This document shows, piece by piece, positions 1 through 7,854 of a DNA stretch of 64,000 nucleotides. The notes under the pieces are model-generated. The model was not told where the DNA came from. It saw nothing but the letters and a program-made list of their open reading frames with translations, and did no database searches. Source of the DNA: Planctomycetota bacterium. Its GTDB lineage: Bacteria > Planctomycetota > Planctomycetia > Pirellulales > UBA7805. Both the position numbers and the translations under genes were made by a program. The stretch covers positions 1-64,000 of the forward strand of contig QQVP01000089.1 in NCBI GenBank assembly GCA_003389215.1, given 5' to 3'. Within the stretch, counting starts at the first letter, position 1; every line of letters starts with the position of its first letter.

Positions 1-44
1 CCGTCGCCACCGGAAACCCCGTCGCCACCGGAAACCCCGTCGCC
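1..44 (+). repeat. 18-bp tandem repeat in the linker of the partial P-loop protein
   Basis: Two full copies and a partial copy of an 18-bp unit encode PSPPET. A second in-frame 18-bp duplication around nt 222-257 encodes VKGPGE twice. Both keep frame and lie in the low-complexity linker. Confidence 0.8.
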
Positions 45-1017
45 TGCGCAAGTCGACGACCCGCTCACCGCGCCGGTCTCGCTGGCCAAGATCCTGGAAC
101 AACCGGTTCCGCCCCCGCCCGCCGAGGCCGTGCCCTTGGTGCCAACCGAGGCGCGTGTGCCCGCGAACTCCGGCGACCGAACCTCCGACTCGACGTTTTC
201 GACGGAGACCCTGCCGCGCGAAGTCAAAGGGCCGGGCGAAGTCAAAGGGCCGGGCGAACTCGAAACGCTGGGTGAAGTCGAAAAGCCGGACGAAGAGGAG
301 CCCACGATCGCCCCACCCCCCGCAGCAGGACATCCGACGCGAGACCGCGACGACGCTGCGGCTTCCCCTCGCGAGCGGAGCGGACGCCAACCGATTCCGT
401 TTGGCGGACCGCTGCCGCCGGGCAACTCGCTCGAAGAGTCGATCGGAGCGAATCAGGTTTGTGCCAACTTGCTGGCCCGTCTGACTCGTGGTGACCGCGC
501 CATCTTCGCCCTGGCCGGCGCGGTTCAAGGCGAAGGACACGCGCGGGCGGTGAGCCAGTTGGCCGATGCCCTGGCCCTGCGTCTCGACGATCCGGTCCTC
601 GTGATCGACGCCGACCCGACGTTGGAAATCAGTCGCGAAGCCGGGGTGCATACCGTCGTTCGTCTCGACGAGCTGACCGGCGATCGGTCGGTCTGGCAGG
701 AGCGGGTCGTGCAGACGCCGACGCCCGGTCTCTGTTTGCTTTCCACCACGCCTGGCCTCGCCGGCTTGGAAAATCACTTCGAGGTCGCCCGGCTGTTGGA
801 CGATATCGCCCGCCAGTATCCCTGCGTGGTGATCGACGCGGGGTCGTGCGACGTCGGTCCCTGTGCCGCGCTGATGGACGGCTGCGACGCGGCGGTGCTG
901 ACGGTGGAAGCGGAAGCCACACCGGTCGACGAGGCCATCTCGGCGTTGCACGTCCTCTCGGCATTTCGGCCGCCGGTGCTGGGGACGCTGTTGATTCGCT
1001 CCGGCGGCGGCGAGTGA
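1..1017 (+). CDS. BY-kinase/MinD-like P-loop protein, 5' end missing
   Basis: The frame is open from the first base, so the gene starts upstream of the window. About 160 visible residues of Pro/Glu-rich linker precede a domain that follows the cytoplasmic ATPase of bacterial tyrosine kinases and CpsD/CapB partners. The P-loop position (nt 517-543) reads GAVQGEGHA, so the usual GKS/T lysine is a histidine. The Walker A' segment (VLVIDADP, nt 595-618) and Walker B segment (CVVIDAG, nt 823-843) are intact in pattern. No tyrosine cluster ends the protein. The next genes are sugar-nucleotide epimerases and a glycosyltransferase, so a role in polysaccharide export or chain-length control is inferred. 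With the P-loop lysine missing it may bind nucleotide poorly and act as a pseudo-ATPase. Confidence 0.7.
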   Translation, partial: PSPPETPSPPETPSPAQVDDPLTAPVSLAKILEQPVPPPPAEAVPLVPTEARVPANSGDRTSDSTFSTETLPREVKGPGEVKGPGELETLGEVEKPDEEEPTIAPPPAAGHPTRDRDDAAASPRERSGRQPIPFGGPLPPGNSLEESIGANQVCANLLARLTRGDRAIFALAGAVQGEGHARAVSQLADALALRLDDPVLVIDADPTLEISREAGVHTVVRLDELTGDRSVWQERVVQTPTPGLCLLSTTPGLAGLENHFEVARLLDDIARQYPCVVIDAGSCDVGPCAALMDGCDAAVLTVEAEATPVDEAISALHVLSAFRPPVLGTLLIRSGGGE

Positions 1018-1110
1018 TTCGCCGCCAGGAATGTTCTACACTAGTGAGGCACCGACCGGCGAAGTTGCTGGCCGGCTTCCGACACCCCATCTGGCGAACG
1101 AGGCAAGCGC

Positions 1111-2061
1111 ATGCGGAGATTCTTGGTCACCGGCGGAGCGGGCTTTATCGGTTCGCACATCGCCACGGCGCTGGTCGAGCGTGGCGACGAAGTCCGCATC
1201 CTCGACAATCTGAGCACCGGGCATAAGAAGAACCTCGAGCACATCGCCTCGAACGTGACCTTCGTCGAAGGCGATTTACTCGACGAGCCGCTGGTCGAAG
1301 AGGTCGTCGACGGCGTCGATTGCATCTTTCACCAGGCGGCCCTGGCCTCGGTGCCCCGCAGCGTCGAACGTCCGCTCGATACGAACGCCGCTTGTGTCAC
1401 CGGGACGTTGACGATGCTCGACAAGGCCCGTCGCGCCGGCGTGCGGCGATTGGTCTACGCCGCTTCGAGCAGCCTCTACGGAGATCAGCCGTTTTCGAGC
1501 AAACGCGAAACCGACATCCCCGCGCCCATTTCCCCGTACGGCGTCGCAAAGCTGGCGGGCGAGTATTATTGCCACGCCTTCGCGGCGACCTACGGCTTCG
1601 AGACGGTGGCCATTCGTTACTTCAACGTCTTCGGCCCCCGCCAGGATCCCGACAGTCCCTATTCGGCCGTCATTCCGCTGTTCATCACGGCGCTGCTGGA
1701 CGGTCGGCAGCCGACCATCTTCGGCGACGGAACCCAGTCGCGCGATTTCACCTACGTCGACAACGTCGTGCATGGTAACCTGTTGGCCGCCGACGAGCCG
1801 CGTGCGGTAGGCAAGAGCTTCAACGTCGCCGGCGGCGGCAACGTGTCGCTGCTGCAAATGCTCGCCGCGCTCAATCGCGAACTCGGCACCGACGTCGCGC
1901 CGATCTTCGCCGAACCGCGGGCGGGCGACATCCATACCAGCCTGGCCGACATCACGTTGGCCCGCGACATCTTGGGCTACGAACCACAGGTGAGCTTCGA
2001 CGAGGGAATCCGTCGCTCAATCGAGTACTATCGAGAACTCGTGCTGAACAAGGTCTATTGA
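1111..2061 (+). CDS. NAD-dependent sugar-nucleotide 4-epimerase (GalE/WbpP-like)
   Basis: A 316-residue extended short-chain dehydrogenase. The N-terminal NAD motif GGAGFIG is at residues 8-14, and the catalytic YxxxK is Y143/K147 in the context SPYGVAKLAGEYY. The serines of the triad are in the preceding AASSSLYG segment, and a C-terminal substrate domain carries the GDGTQSRDFTYVDN motif. These enzymes invert C4 of UDP-hexoses such as UDP-Glc or UDP-GlcNAc in the cytoplasm. The substrate cannot be fixed by eye. The gene is 93 bp downstream of the BY-kinase-like gene and upstream of a glycosyltransferase and a second epimerase. Its last Tyr codon and TGA stop lie inside the left arm of a dispersed repeat (2054-2165), so the natural C-terminus may have been trimmed by insertion. 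Confidence 0.9.
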   Translation: MRRFLVTGGAGFIGSHIATALVERGDEVRILDNLSTGHKKNLEHIASNVTFVEGDLLDEPLVEEVVDGVDCIFHQAALASVPRSVERPLDTNAACVTGTLTMLDKARRAGVRRLVYAASSSLYGDQPFSSKRETDIPAPISPYGVAKLAGEYYCHAFAATYGFETVAIRYFNVFGPRQDPDSPYSAVIPLFITALLDGRQPTIFGDGTQSRDFTYVDNVVHGNLLAADEPRAVGKSFNVAGGGNVSLLQMLAALNRELGTDVAPIFAEPRAGDIHTSLADITLARDILGYEPQVSFDEGIRRSIEYYRELVLNKVY

Positions 2062-2165
2062 TGGCTGCGTTGTTAATGAGCCCTTCGCGGCGGCAGTGAT
2101 AGCTGGAATGCCGGCCTCCCGCTGGTCGGCCTGGTTCATTGGCTGCGCAGGGCTCAATAGTTGCC
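2054..2165. repeat. Dispersed 112-bp repeat with palindromic ends, copy 1
   Basis: The same 112 bp occurs at 43131-43242 with four substitutions and no gaps (identity stops abruptly at both ends). The element starts with CTATTGA and ends with its reverse complement TCAATAG. Behind these, CTGCG and AATGA also pair with the other arm, so about 29 bp at each end form an imperfect long stem. This copy overlaps the 3' end of the epimerase gene and fills most of the gap to the glycosyltransferase gene. No convincing protein is encoded. It may be a non-autonomous element, a REP-like sequence or a structured RNA. Confidence 0.8.
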
Positions 2166-2218
2166 CCAACCCGTAATTCTCACGGTGCCGCCCGCCGCGC
2201 ACCGCTTCCGAATCCGCC

Positions 2219-3052
2219 ATGTCGTCCGCCTCCTTTTCCACCGATTTCACCGCGCACTCGCCGGGCCTGGTTCCGGTCTCCAATGCGCGGCCCAAGCCCA
2301 CGATGTCGAAAGGTCGCCATCTGCTGATCACGATCGCCACCTACAACGAGATCGAGAACATCCCGCTGTTGGTGGCGGCCATCTTCGAAGCCATGCCCGA
2401 GGCGGACGTGTTGGTCATCGACGACAACTCGCCCGACGGGACGGGCCGCTGGTGTGCCGAGCACGACGATCCACGGCTTCGTTGTCTGCACCGCGAAGGC
2501 AAGCAGGGGCTTGGCACCGCCATCGTCGCCGGCATGCAGTACGCCATCGACAACGGCTACGAGCTGGTGCTGAACATGGACGCCGACTTCAGCCACCATC
2601 CCCGCTACCTGCCCGACCTGGTGGCCGCGATGAACGTCGAGGGCCAGGCGCCCACCGACGTGGTGATCGGCTCGCGCTACGTTCCCGGCGGCGCCATCGA
2701 AGGTTGGCCTCCCGTGCGCCACTTCATGAGTCGAGGTGTGAACCTCTACGCCCGCTGGTTGCTTTCGCTCGCGCCCAAGGACTGCAGCGGCGGCTATCGC
2801 TGTTACCGCACCGCGACGCTCGCACGGATCGACTTCGACGAGATCCGCTCGCACGGCTATTCGTTCCAGGAAGAAGTGCTCTGGCGACTGAAGCGACAGG
2901 GTGCCCGCTTCGGCGAAACGCCCATTACCTTCGTCGACCGGGCCCGAGGCAACTCGAAGATCGACGGTCGCGAGGCGATCGCCGCGTTGCGCATCATCCT
3001 CTCGCTGGGGCTGCGAAACTGGTTCGGCGGCGGCCGCTCGAAGACCTCATAA
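2219..3052 (+). CDS. Polyprenol-phosphate mannosyltransferase (DPM1-like, GT2)
   Basis: A 277-residue GT-A fold enzyme of the dolichol-phosphate mannose synthase type. The N-terminal nucleotide-sugar motifs are ATYNEIENIP (residues 40-49) and DDNSPDGT (68-75). The metal-binding DAD is at 121-123 in LNMDADFSHHP, followed by the SRYVPGG and CSGGYRCY segments of the family. There is no C-terminal membrane domain, as in the short DPM1 class. It would transfer a hexose from GDP- or UDP-sugar to a lipid carrier at the inner membrane face. The first 28 residues are not conserved-looking, so Met29 (nt 2303) is a possible true start; neither start has a clear ribosome binding site. It lies between two epimerase genes, which supports a surface-glycan role. 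Confidence 0.9.
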   Translation: MSSASFSTDFTAHSPGLVPVSNARPKPTMSKGRHLLITIATYNEIENIPLLVAAIFEAMPEADVLVIDDNSPDGTGRWCAEHDDPRLRCLHREGKQGLGTAIVAGMQYAIDNGYELVLNMDADFSHHPRYLPDLVAAMNVEGQAPTDVVIGSRYVPGGAIEGWPPVRHFMSRGVNLYARWLLSLAPKDCSGGYRCYRTATLARIDFDEIRSHGYSFQEEVLWRLKRQGARFGETPITFVDRARGNSKIDGREAIAALRIILSLGLRNWFGGGRSKTS

Positions 3053-3085
3053 CTCCCCGCACTCCCGCCCCCTGGGTCGACCTGC

Positions 3086-4039
3086 ATGTCCCTCCTCGTC
3101 ACCGGCGGCGCCGGCTTCATCGGCAGTCACTTCATCGAGTACCTGCTCGCCGAAACCGATCGGCCGCTGGTCGCGCTCGACAGCTTCAACGACTATTACG
3201 ACCCGCAGCTCAAACGGGCCAACGTGGCCGGCTTCGTCGATTCGCCCCGGGTCACGCTCATCGAAGGCGACTTTTGCGACCAGGAGGCGATGCACCGGCT
3301 CTTTGCCGAGCACGACGTCTCTGCGGTCGTCCACTTTGGGGCCTATGCCGGCGTGCGGCCCAGCGTCGAGCATCCGCACTGGTATCAGGAAGCGAACGTC
3401 AAAGGGACGCTCTGCCTGTTGGAGGCCGCCCGACACCATCCGGTCGAGCGTTTCCTCTCGGCCAGCTCGTCGACCGTTTACGGAGCCGGAGCCGCGGTGC
3501 CGTTCGTCGAAGACGCCCCCTTGGGCACGCCGCTTTCGCCCTACGGGGCCAGCAAACGGGCGGCCGAGCTGTTGGGGCTCACCTATCACGGGCTGCACGA
3601 CGTGCCGATCGTGAACCTGCGGTTTTTCAGCGTGTATGGCCCGCGGCTGCGTCCCGACCTGGCGATGACAATCTTCACCAAGGCGATTCACGAAGGTCGC
3701 CCGCTGCCGCTGTTCGGCGACGGTTCGATTCGTCGCGACTTCACGCACATCAGCGATATCTGCAAGGGCTGTCACGCGGCGCTGACCGTGCCGGAGGCGG
3801 TCGGCGAGAATCTGAACCTGGGTCACAACGAGCCGATCGAGATTCGCCAGTTGATTACGATGCTGGCCGACGCGGTCGGCAAACCGGCCCAAATCGACTA
3901 CCAGGCGGAAAAGCCCGGCGAGATGCCGATCACCTGCGCCGACCTGACCAAGTCGCAGCGGATCCTGGGCTATCAGCCGCAGGTCGCCTTTGCCGAAGGC
4001 GTGCCGGAATTCGTCGACTGGTATCTCTCGACGCTCTGA
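3086..4039 (+). CDS. NAD-dependent epimerase, UDP-glucuronate 4-epimerase type
   Basis: A 317-residue extended SDR. GGAGFIG is at residues 7-13, the catalytic tyrosine is Y153 in SPYGASKRAAE, and SASSSTVYG supplies the serine/threonine. The segments DSFNDYYDPQLK and GAYAGVRPSVEHP are hallmarks of the GAE/CapI branch that interconverts UDP-glucuronate and UDP-galacturonate, so this substrate is more likely than UDP-glucose. The gene follows the glycosyltransferase by 33 bp and is probably cotranscribed with it. It is only distantly similar to the epimerase at 1111-2061, so the two are not a recent duplication. Confidence 0.88.
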   Translation: MSLLVTGGAGFIGSHFIEYLLAETDRPLVALDSFNDYYDPQLKRANVAGFVDSPRVTLIEGDFCDQEAMHRLFAEHDVSAVVHFGAYAGVRPSVEHPHWYQEANVKGTLCLLEAARHHPVERFLSASSSTVYGAGAAVPFVEDAPLGTPLSPYGASKRAAELLGLTYHGLHDVPIVNLRFFSVYGPRLRPDLAMTIFTKAIHEGRPLPLFGDGSIRRDFTHISDICKGCHAALTVPEAVGENLNLGHNEPIEIRQLITMLADAVGKPAQIDYQAEKPGEMPITCADLTKSQRILGYQPQVAFAEGVPEFVDWYLSTL

Positions 4040-4327
4040 TTCGTGGCGGCGACGCGGCGCACCGCTCGCAGCGAATCCGCGCTCTGTAACGGTTCTCGGA
4101 CTCGTCGGTCGGCGTCGGCGGCGTGGGTGGCGGCCGCCCCCCGCTCGCGGTGAGCTAGAGTTGCCCGGGACTTCGATCTCCGACCAAACGGGCGATCGAG
4201 CGTCTCTCTTCTTTGCCTTCGTTCGAACCGATTCCGTTCCGCGCGCCGCGAGCGCCCCCGCGCACCGTCGGCAGCCCCAACCCGCAACCAACTCGCAGCC
4301 CGCCGGGCACCTGGGAGATTCTCACTG

Positions 4328-5557
4328 ATGAGTCAGAGCAAGCAGCGTATCGGAATTCTCACCAGCGGTGGCGACTGTCCCGGTCTGAACGCCGTGATTC
4401 GCGGCGCGACCAAGGCCGCCCGCCAACTCGGTTACGAGTGCATCGGTTTCCACAAAGGCTACGAAGGACTCGTCGACCCGGTGAGCTACATGACGCTCAG
4501 CGATCGCAACACCTCCGGCATTCTGACCCAGGGTGGCACGATTCTCGGCTCGACGAATAAGGGTCGCTTCGCGGCGACCAAGGGCGTCGACCAGCGGCTC
4601 TCGATCGACCCCGAATTACTGCGCGGTGTCGCTCAGACGGTCGAGCAATTGAACATCTGCGGACTGGTCTGCGTCGGCGGCGACGGTTCGCTGGCCATCG
4701 CCCAGCAGTTCCACGAATTCGGTATCCCCGTGGTGGGCGTGCCCAAGACGATCGACAACGACCTTTCGGCGACCGCCTACACGTTCGGCTTCGACAGCGC
4801 GGTCACCTGTGCGACCGACGCGCTCGATCGCCTGCACACGACGGCCGCCAGCCACGAGCGGATCATGGTGCTCGAGGTGATGGGGCGTCACGCCGGCTGG
4901 ATCGCGCTGAACGCCGGTATTGCCGGCGGTGGCGATGTGATTCTGATTCCCGAGATCGCCTGGAACTTCGAAAACGTCTGCCAGAAGGTGCTCGAACGCG
5001 ATGCGATGGGCAAACGCTTCACGCTGGTCGTCGTGGCCGAAGGGGCGGAGTTGCCGGGTGGCGAAACGGTCGTCCAGGAAAGCGAACAGCAAGATCGCCA
5101 GACCCGGCTCGGCGGCATTGGCAACGTTGTGGCCGCGGAGTTGGAGCGTCGGCTCCGTCGCGAAACCCGCACGGCGGTGCTCGGCCACTTGCAGCGGGGC
5201 GGTCCCCCAACCACCTTCGACCGCGTGCTGGCCACGCAGTACGGCGCCCACGCGGTGCGACTTGTGTATCAGCGGCGCTTCGGCGAGATGATCTGTTACC
5301 ATCCGCCCGCCATGGACAGCGTGCCCATCACCGCGGCCATCCATCGCCTCTCACAGGTCGACCCCGAGGGTGCCGCCGTACAGGCAGCTCGCGCCCTGGG
5401 CATCAGTTTCGGCGATCGCTCGGCCGACCAGATCGCGTCCGATCTGGCCAAGTGGTCGGCTCCCACGTCGCACGAGGTGGCCGGCGACGACGAGACAGCG
5501 GTCGATCGCACGGTCGATCAGGCCGAAGCGGCGCTCGAGGCGGCCCTGGCCGAGTAG
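4328..5557 (+). CDS. pfkA: 6-phosphofructokinase, group III type
   Basis: A 409-residue phosphofructokinase that phosphorylates fructose 6-phosphate in glycolysis. The N-terminal GILTSGGDCPGLNAVIRG loop, GGDGS (117-121), PKTIDND (139-145), MGRHAGW (185-191) and GHLQRGG are all present. The residue after Asp119 is Gly, as in ATP-dependent enzymes, while Lys140 sits where classical ATP enzymes have Gly and PPi enzymes have Lys. The Gly/Lys pair is known from ATP-using group III enzymes of actinomycetes, so ATP is the better guess as donor. The last ~45 residues form an acidic extension beyond the usual fold. The gene is convergent with the phosphoglucomutase gene. Confidence 0.92.
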   Translation: MSQSKQRIGILTSGGDCPGLNAVIRGATKAARQLGYECIGFHKGYEGLVDPVSYMTLSDRNTSGILTQGGTILGSTNKGRFAATKGVDQRLSIDPELLRGVAQTVEQLNICGLVCVGGDGSLAIAQQFHEFGIPVVGVPKTIDNDLSATAYTFGFDSAVTCATDALDRLHTTAASHERIMVLEVMGRHAGWIALNAGIAGGGDVILIPEIAWNFENVCQKVLERDAMGKRFTLVVVAEGAELPGGETVVQESEQQDRQTRLGGIGNVVAAELERRLRRETRTAVLGHLQRGGPPTTFDRVLATQYGAHAVRLVYQRRFGEMICYHPPAMDSVPITAAIHRLSQVDPEGAAVQAARALGISFGDRSADQIASDLAKWSAPTSHEVAGDDETAVDRTVDQAEAALEAALAE

Positions 5558-5615
5558 AGTCGCGACTCGCCCGTCAGCTAGCCGTCGCCGCAGCGTGTCT
5601 TGTGTCGGCGCGCCG

Positions 5616-7430
5616 TTACGACACCGCGTCGGCCAGCTTGCGGAAGTCGAACTCCAGCGCGTCGAGCCGGTCTTCGAGCATCGCTCTGACCCGCGCCACG
5701 TCGGCGCCGTCTTCGGGCGGATGGTAGGCGAACAGGTAGAACTTCACCTTCGGCTCGGTGCCGCTCGGTCGGGCGGCGACGTAATTGCCCTCGGCGGCAA
5801 AGTCGAGAATGACCATGTCGCCCCGCGGCCCGTCGAGCGTGGCCGCAGAGCCGTCGGCCAGTGTGATCGTGCCGCTGCCGTAATCGCGCACCTGGGCCAC
5901 CTGCAGGTCGGCCAACACCGTGGGCGGCTCGCTGCGAATGCCGGCCATCAGCTTCTTCATGTTCTCCATGCCCGCCTCGCCCGGCATCATGATCGAGATC
6001 GTCCGCTCCGCATGGCAACCATGTCGGGCGAATAGCGTGGTCAGCCGCTCGTGCATCGACTCGCCCGCGGCGCGGCAGTCGGCCGCCAACTCGGCGAGCA
6101 ACATTGCGGCCACGGCACCGTCCTTGTCGCGGGCATACTCGCCGACCAGATAGCCGTACGACTCTTCCGCCCCGAGCACGAACTTGGACGGGTCCTGCTC
6201 GTCCATCGTCTCGCCGATCCACTTGAAGCCGACCAGCAAGTTGCCGCACGTCCGCACGCCATAGCCGTCGGCAATGCGGCGAATCAGTTCCGTCGTGACC
6301 AGGGTCTTCACCACGTAGTGGTCCGGCGAGAGCGTACCGGCCGCTTTTCGCTTGCCGAGTACGAAGTCGGCCAGCAGGGCCCCAATCTGATTGCCGGTGA
6401 AGGTCGCCCACGCGCCTGCCGAGTCGGTCGTCAGCGGCGCCGCGCAGCCCACGCGGTCGCAGTCGGGATCGGTCGCCAGTACGAGATCGGCTCCGACCTG
6501 GCGCCCGCGCTCGATCATGGCGTCGAAGACGGCGGGATTCTCGGGGTTGGAGACGTGGTCGGGCACGTTGGGAAAGTCGCCACTCGGCTCGGCGTGGGGA
6601 GCGAACTCCTCGACGTCCGCAAAGCCGTCGGCCGCCAGGGCAGGTAGCACCGCCGACGAGCCGACGCCGTGCAGCGGCGAGTAGATCACCTTCACGTCGC
6701 GCGGCCCGGCGAAGGCCTGGCCTTGCAGCTCGGCGAGAAAGGCTGCGTCGACTTCCTCCTGACACAACACGATCTTGTTAGCCGCGACTGCCTCGTCAAA
6801 GTCGACCCGGGCAAACTCGTCGACCTGCATGACGCGATCGATCACGCCGCGATCGTGCGGCGGCACGAGTTGACCGCCCGTCTTCCAGTAGGCCTTGAAG
6901 CCATTATCCGAGGGCGGGTTGTGGCTGGCCGTGATCATGATGCCGCAGCAGCAGCGCTTCAGTCGCACCGTGAACGACAGGGCCGGCGTGCTCCGCGGGT
7001 CGCTCAGGTAATAGACGGTGAAACCCGCCGCGACCATCACCTCGGCCGAAAGCCGGGCAAATTCGTGGCTGCGATGACGTGTGTCGTGGGCGATCGCCAC
7101 GGAGAAGTTCGTTCCGGGCGCCGCCTGACTCTTCACATACTCGGCCAGGCCCTGGGCGCTCTCGCCGATCGTCCGCTCGTTCACGACCGCCGACCCGATC
7201 GGGTACATCATGCCGCGACGACCGCCGGTGCCGAAGGGAATTGTCGTCCAGAAGGCGGCCGATAGCTCGTCGAACTTGCCCTCTTCCAGATGGGCGGCTA
7301 CCTCGTCGGCGTAAGCGGCGAACCGGGGTTCGCTGAGCCAGCTGCGGATGTTGGCCACCGCCTGTTCGGACAACTTTCCGGCCGCGGCTGCCGCCTCCAA
7401 CTGATCGAGGGCGGTCGAAGTGTCGCTCAT
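5616..7430 (-). CDS. Phosphoglucomutase/phosphomannomutase (PGM2-like)
   Basis: A 604-residue alpha-D-phosphohexomutase that interconverts hexose 1- and 6-phosphates. The phosphoserine loop TASHNP places the active serine at about S169. The metal loop DPDCDR starts near D321, the sugar-specificity loop is GAEESYGY, and the phosphate-binding loop is RPSGTEPK near the C-terminus. The length and the long N-terminal helical region match the PGM2/type II group. I take ATG at 7430 as start; the preceding in-frame TTG at 7433 would add one residue. A triple cysteine (CCCG) sits just before the active loop. With phosphofructokinase and the GlmM-like mutase it forms a sugar-phosphate cluster. Confidence 0.92.
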   Translation of the reverse strand: MSDTSTALDQLEAAAAAGKLSEQAVANIRSWLSEPRFAAYADEVAAHLEEGKFDELSAAFWTTIPFGTGGRRGMMYPIGSAVVNERTIGESAQGLAEYVKSQAAPGTNFSVAIAHDTRHRSHEFARLSAEVMVAAGFTVYYLSDPRSTPALSFTVRLKRCCCGIMITASHNPPSDNGFKAYWKTGGQLVPPHDRGVIDRVMQVDEFARVDFDEAVAANKIVLCQEEVDAAFLAELQGQAFAGPRDVKVIYSPLHGVGSSAVLPALAADGFADVEEFAPHAEPSGDFPNVPDHVSNPENPAVFDAMIERGRQVGADLVLATDPDCDRVGCAAPLTTDSAGAWATFTGNQIGALLADFVLGKRKAAGTLSPDHYVVKTLVTTELIRRIADGYGVRTCGNLLVGFKWIGETMDEQDPSKFVLGAEESYGYLVGEYARDKDGAVAAMLLAELAADCRAAGESMHERLTTLFARHGCHAERTISIMMPGEAGMENMKKLMAGIRSEPPTVLADLQVAQVRDYGSGTITLADGSAATLDGPRGDMVILDFAAEGNYVAARPSGTEPKVKFYLFAYHPPEDGADVARVRAMLEDRLDALEFDFRKLADAVS

Positions 7431-7450
7431 CAAAGGGCCTCGTGATGGGC

Positions 7451-7610
7451 TAGAGCGTGTCTAGGATAGGTGTCGCGTCCTTGGCGTGGGCGAGGCAAGT
7501 TTGGCCACCAGACCGAAGCAGACGAATTGGTAGATTCGTCGATGCAGGTCGAAGTCGCCAAGCACAGCCGTAGCTCGCCAAGACGCGAGAGATAAACGAG
7601 ACGCGCTCTA
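7451..7610. mobile_element. MITE-like element with inverted ends and flanking TA
   Basis: The left end TAGAGCGTGTCT (7451-7462) and the right end AGACGCGCTCTA (7599-7610) are inverted repeats with 11 of 12 positions matching. Weaker pairing continues inward. Each end carries a TA, as expected of the target duplication made by IS630/Tc1-mariner-type transposases. The 160 bp between encodes nothing convincing. It lies 20 bp upstream of the phosphoglucomutase start and could carry or disturb its promoter. No second copy was found in this window, so the mobile-element reading rests on the ends alone. Confidence 0.5.
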
Positions 7611-7854
7611 AGCGGGGTTCGAGTTGCGCTCGCGCACCGCCGGGGCGACGACCTGCCGGCCCTGCCGGCCGCGAGCAAAGGTCCGCATTGTGACGTAATC
7701 GCTGCGGGGGGTGAAGTCCTCCGCCGCTGTGGCGTATGCTGTCGGCTTGCGCCACGGCGGTCACGCCTGCCGGGGATCCTGACCGCGTGGTCGCTGCCGA
7801 AACACCGACCGACAACTTTGAGCCCAGACGTGAAGCAAGCCCCAGACGTGAAGC

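Noticed and set aside
2054..2165. Short protein encoded within the dispersed repeat
   Set aside because: Frames through both copies share sequence only because the DNA is repeated; they lack a ribosome binding site and the four differences do not favour synonymous change.
2161..4089. A plus-strand open frame of over 600 codons overlapping the glycosyltransferase and epimerase
   Set aside because: Its product is Arg/Ala-rich with no family pattern; the other frame encodes recognisable enzymes.
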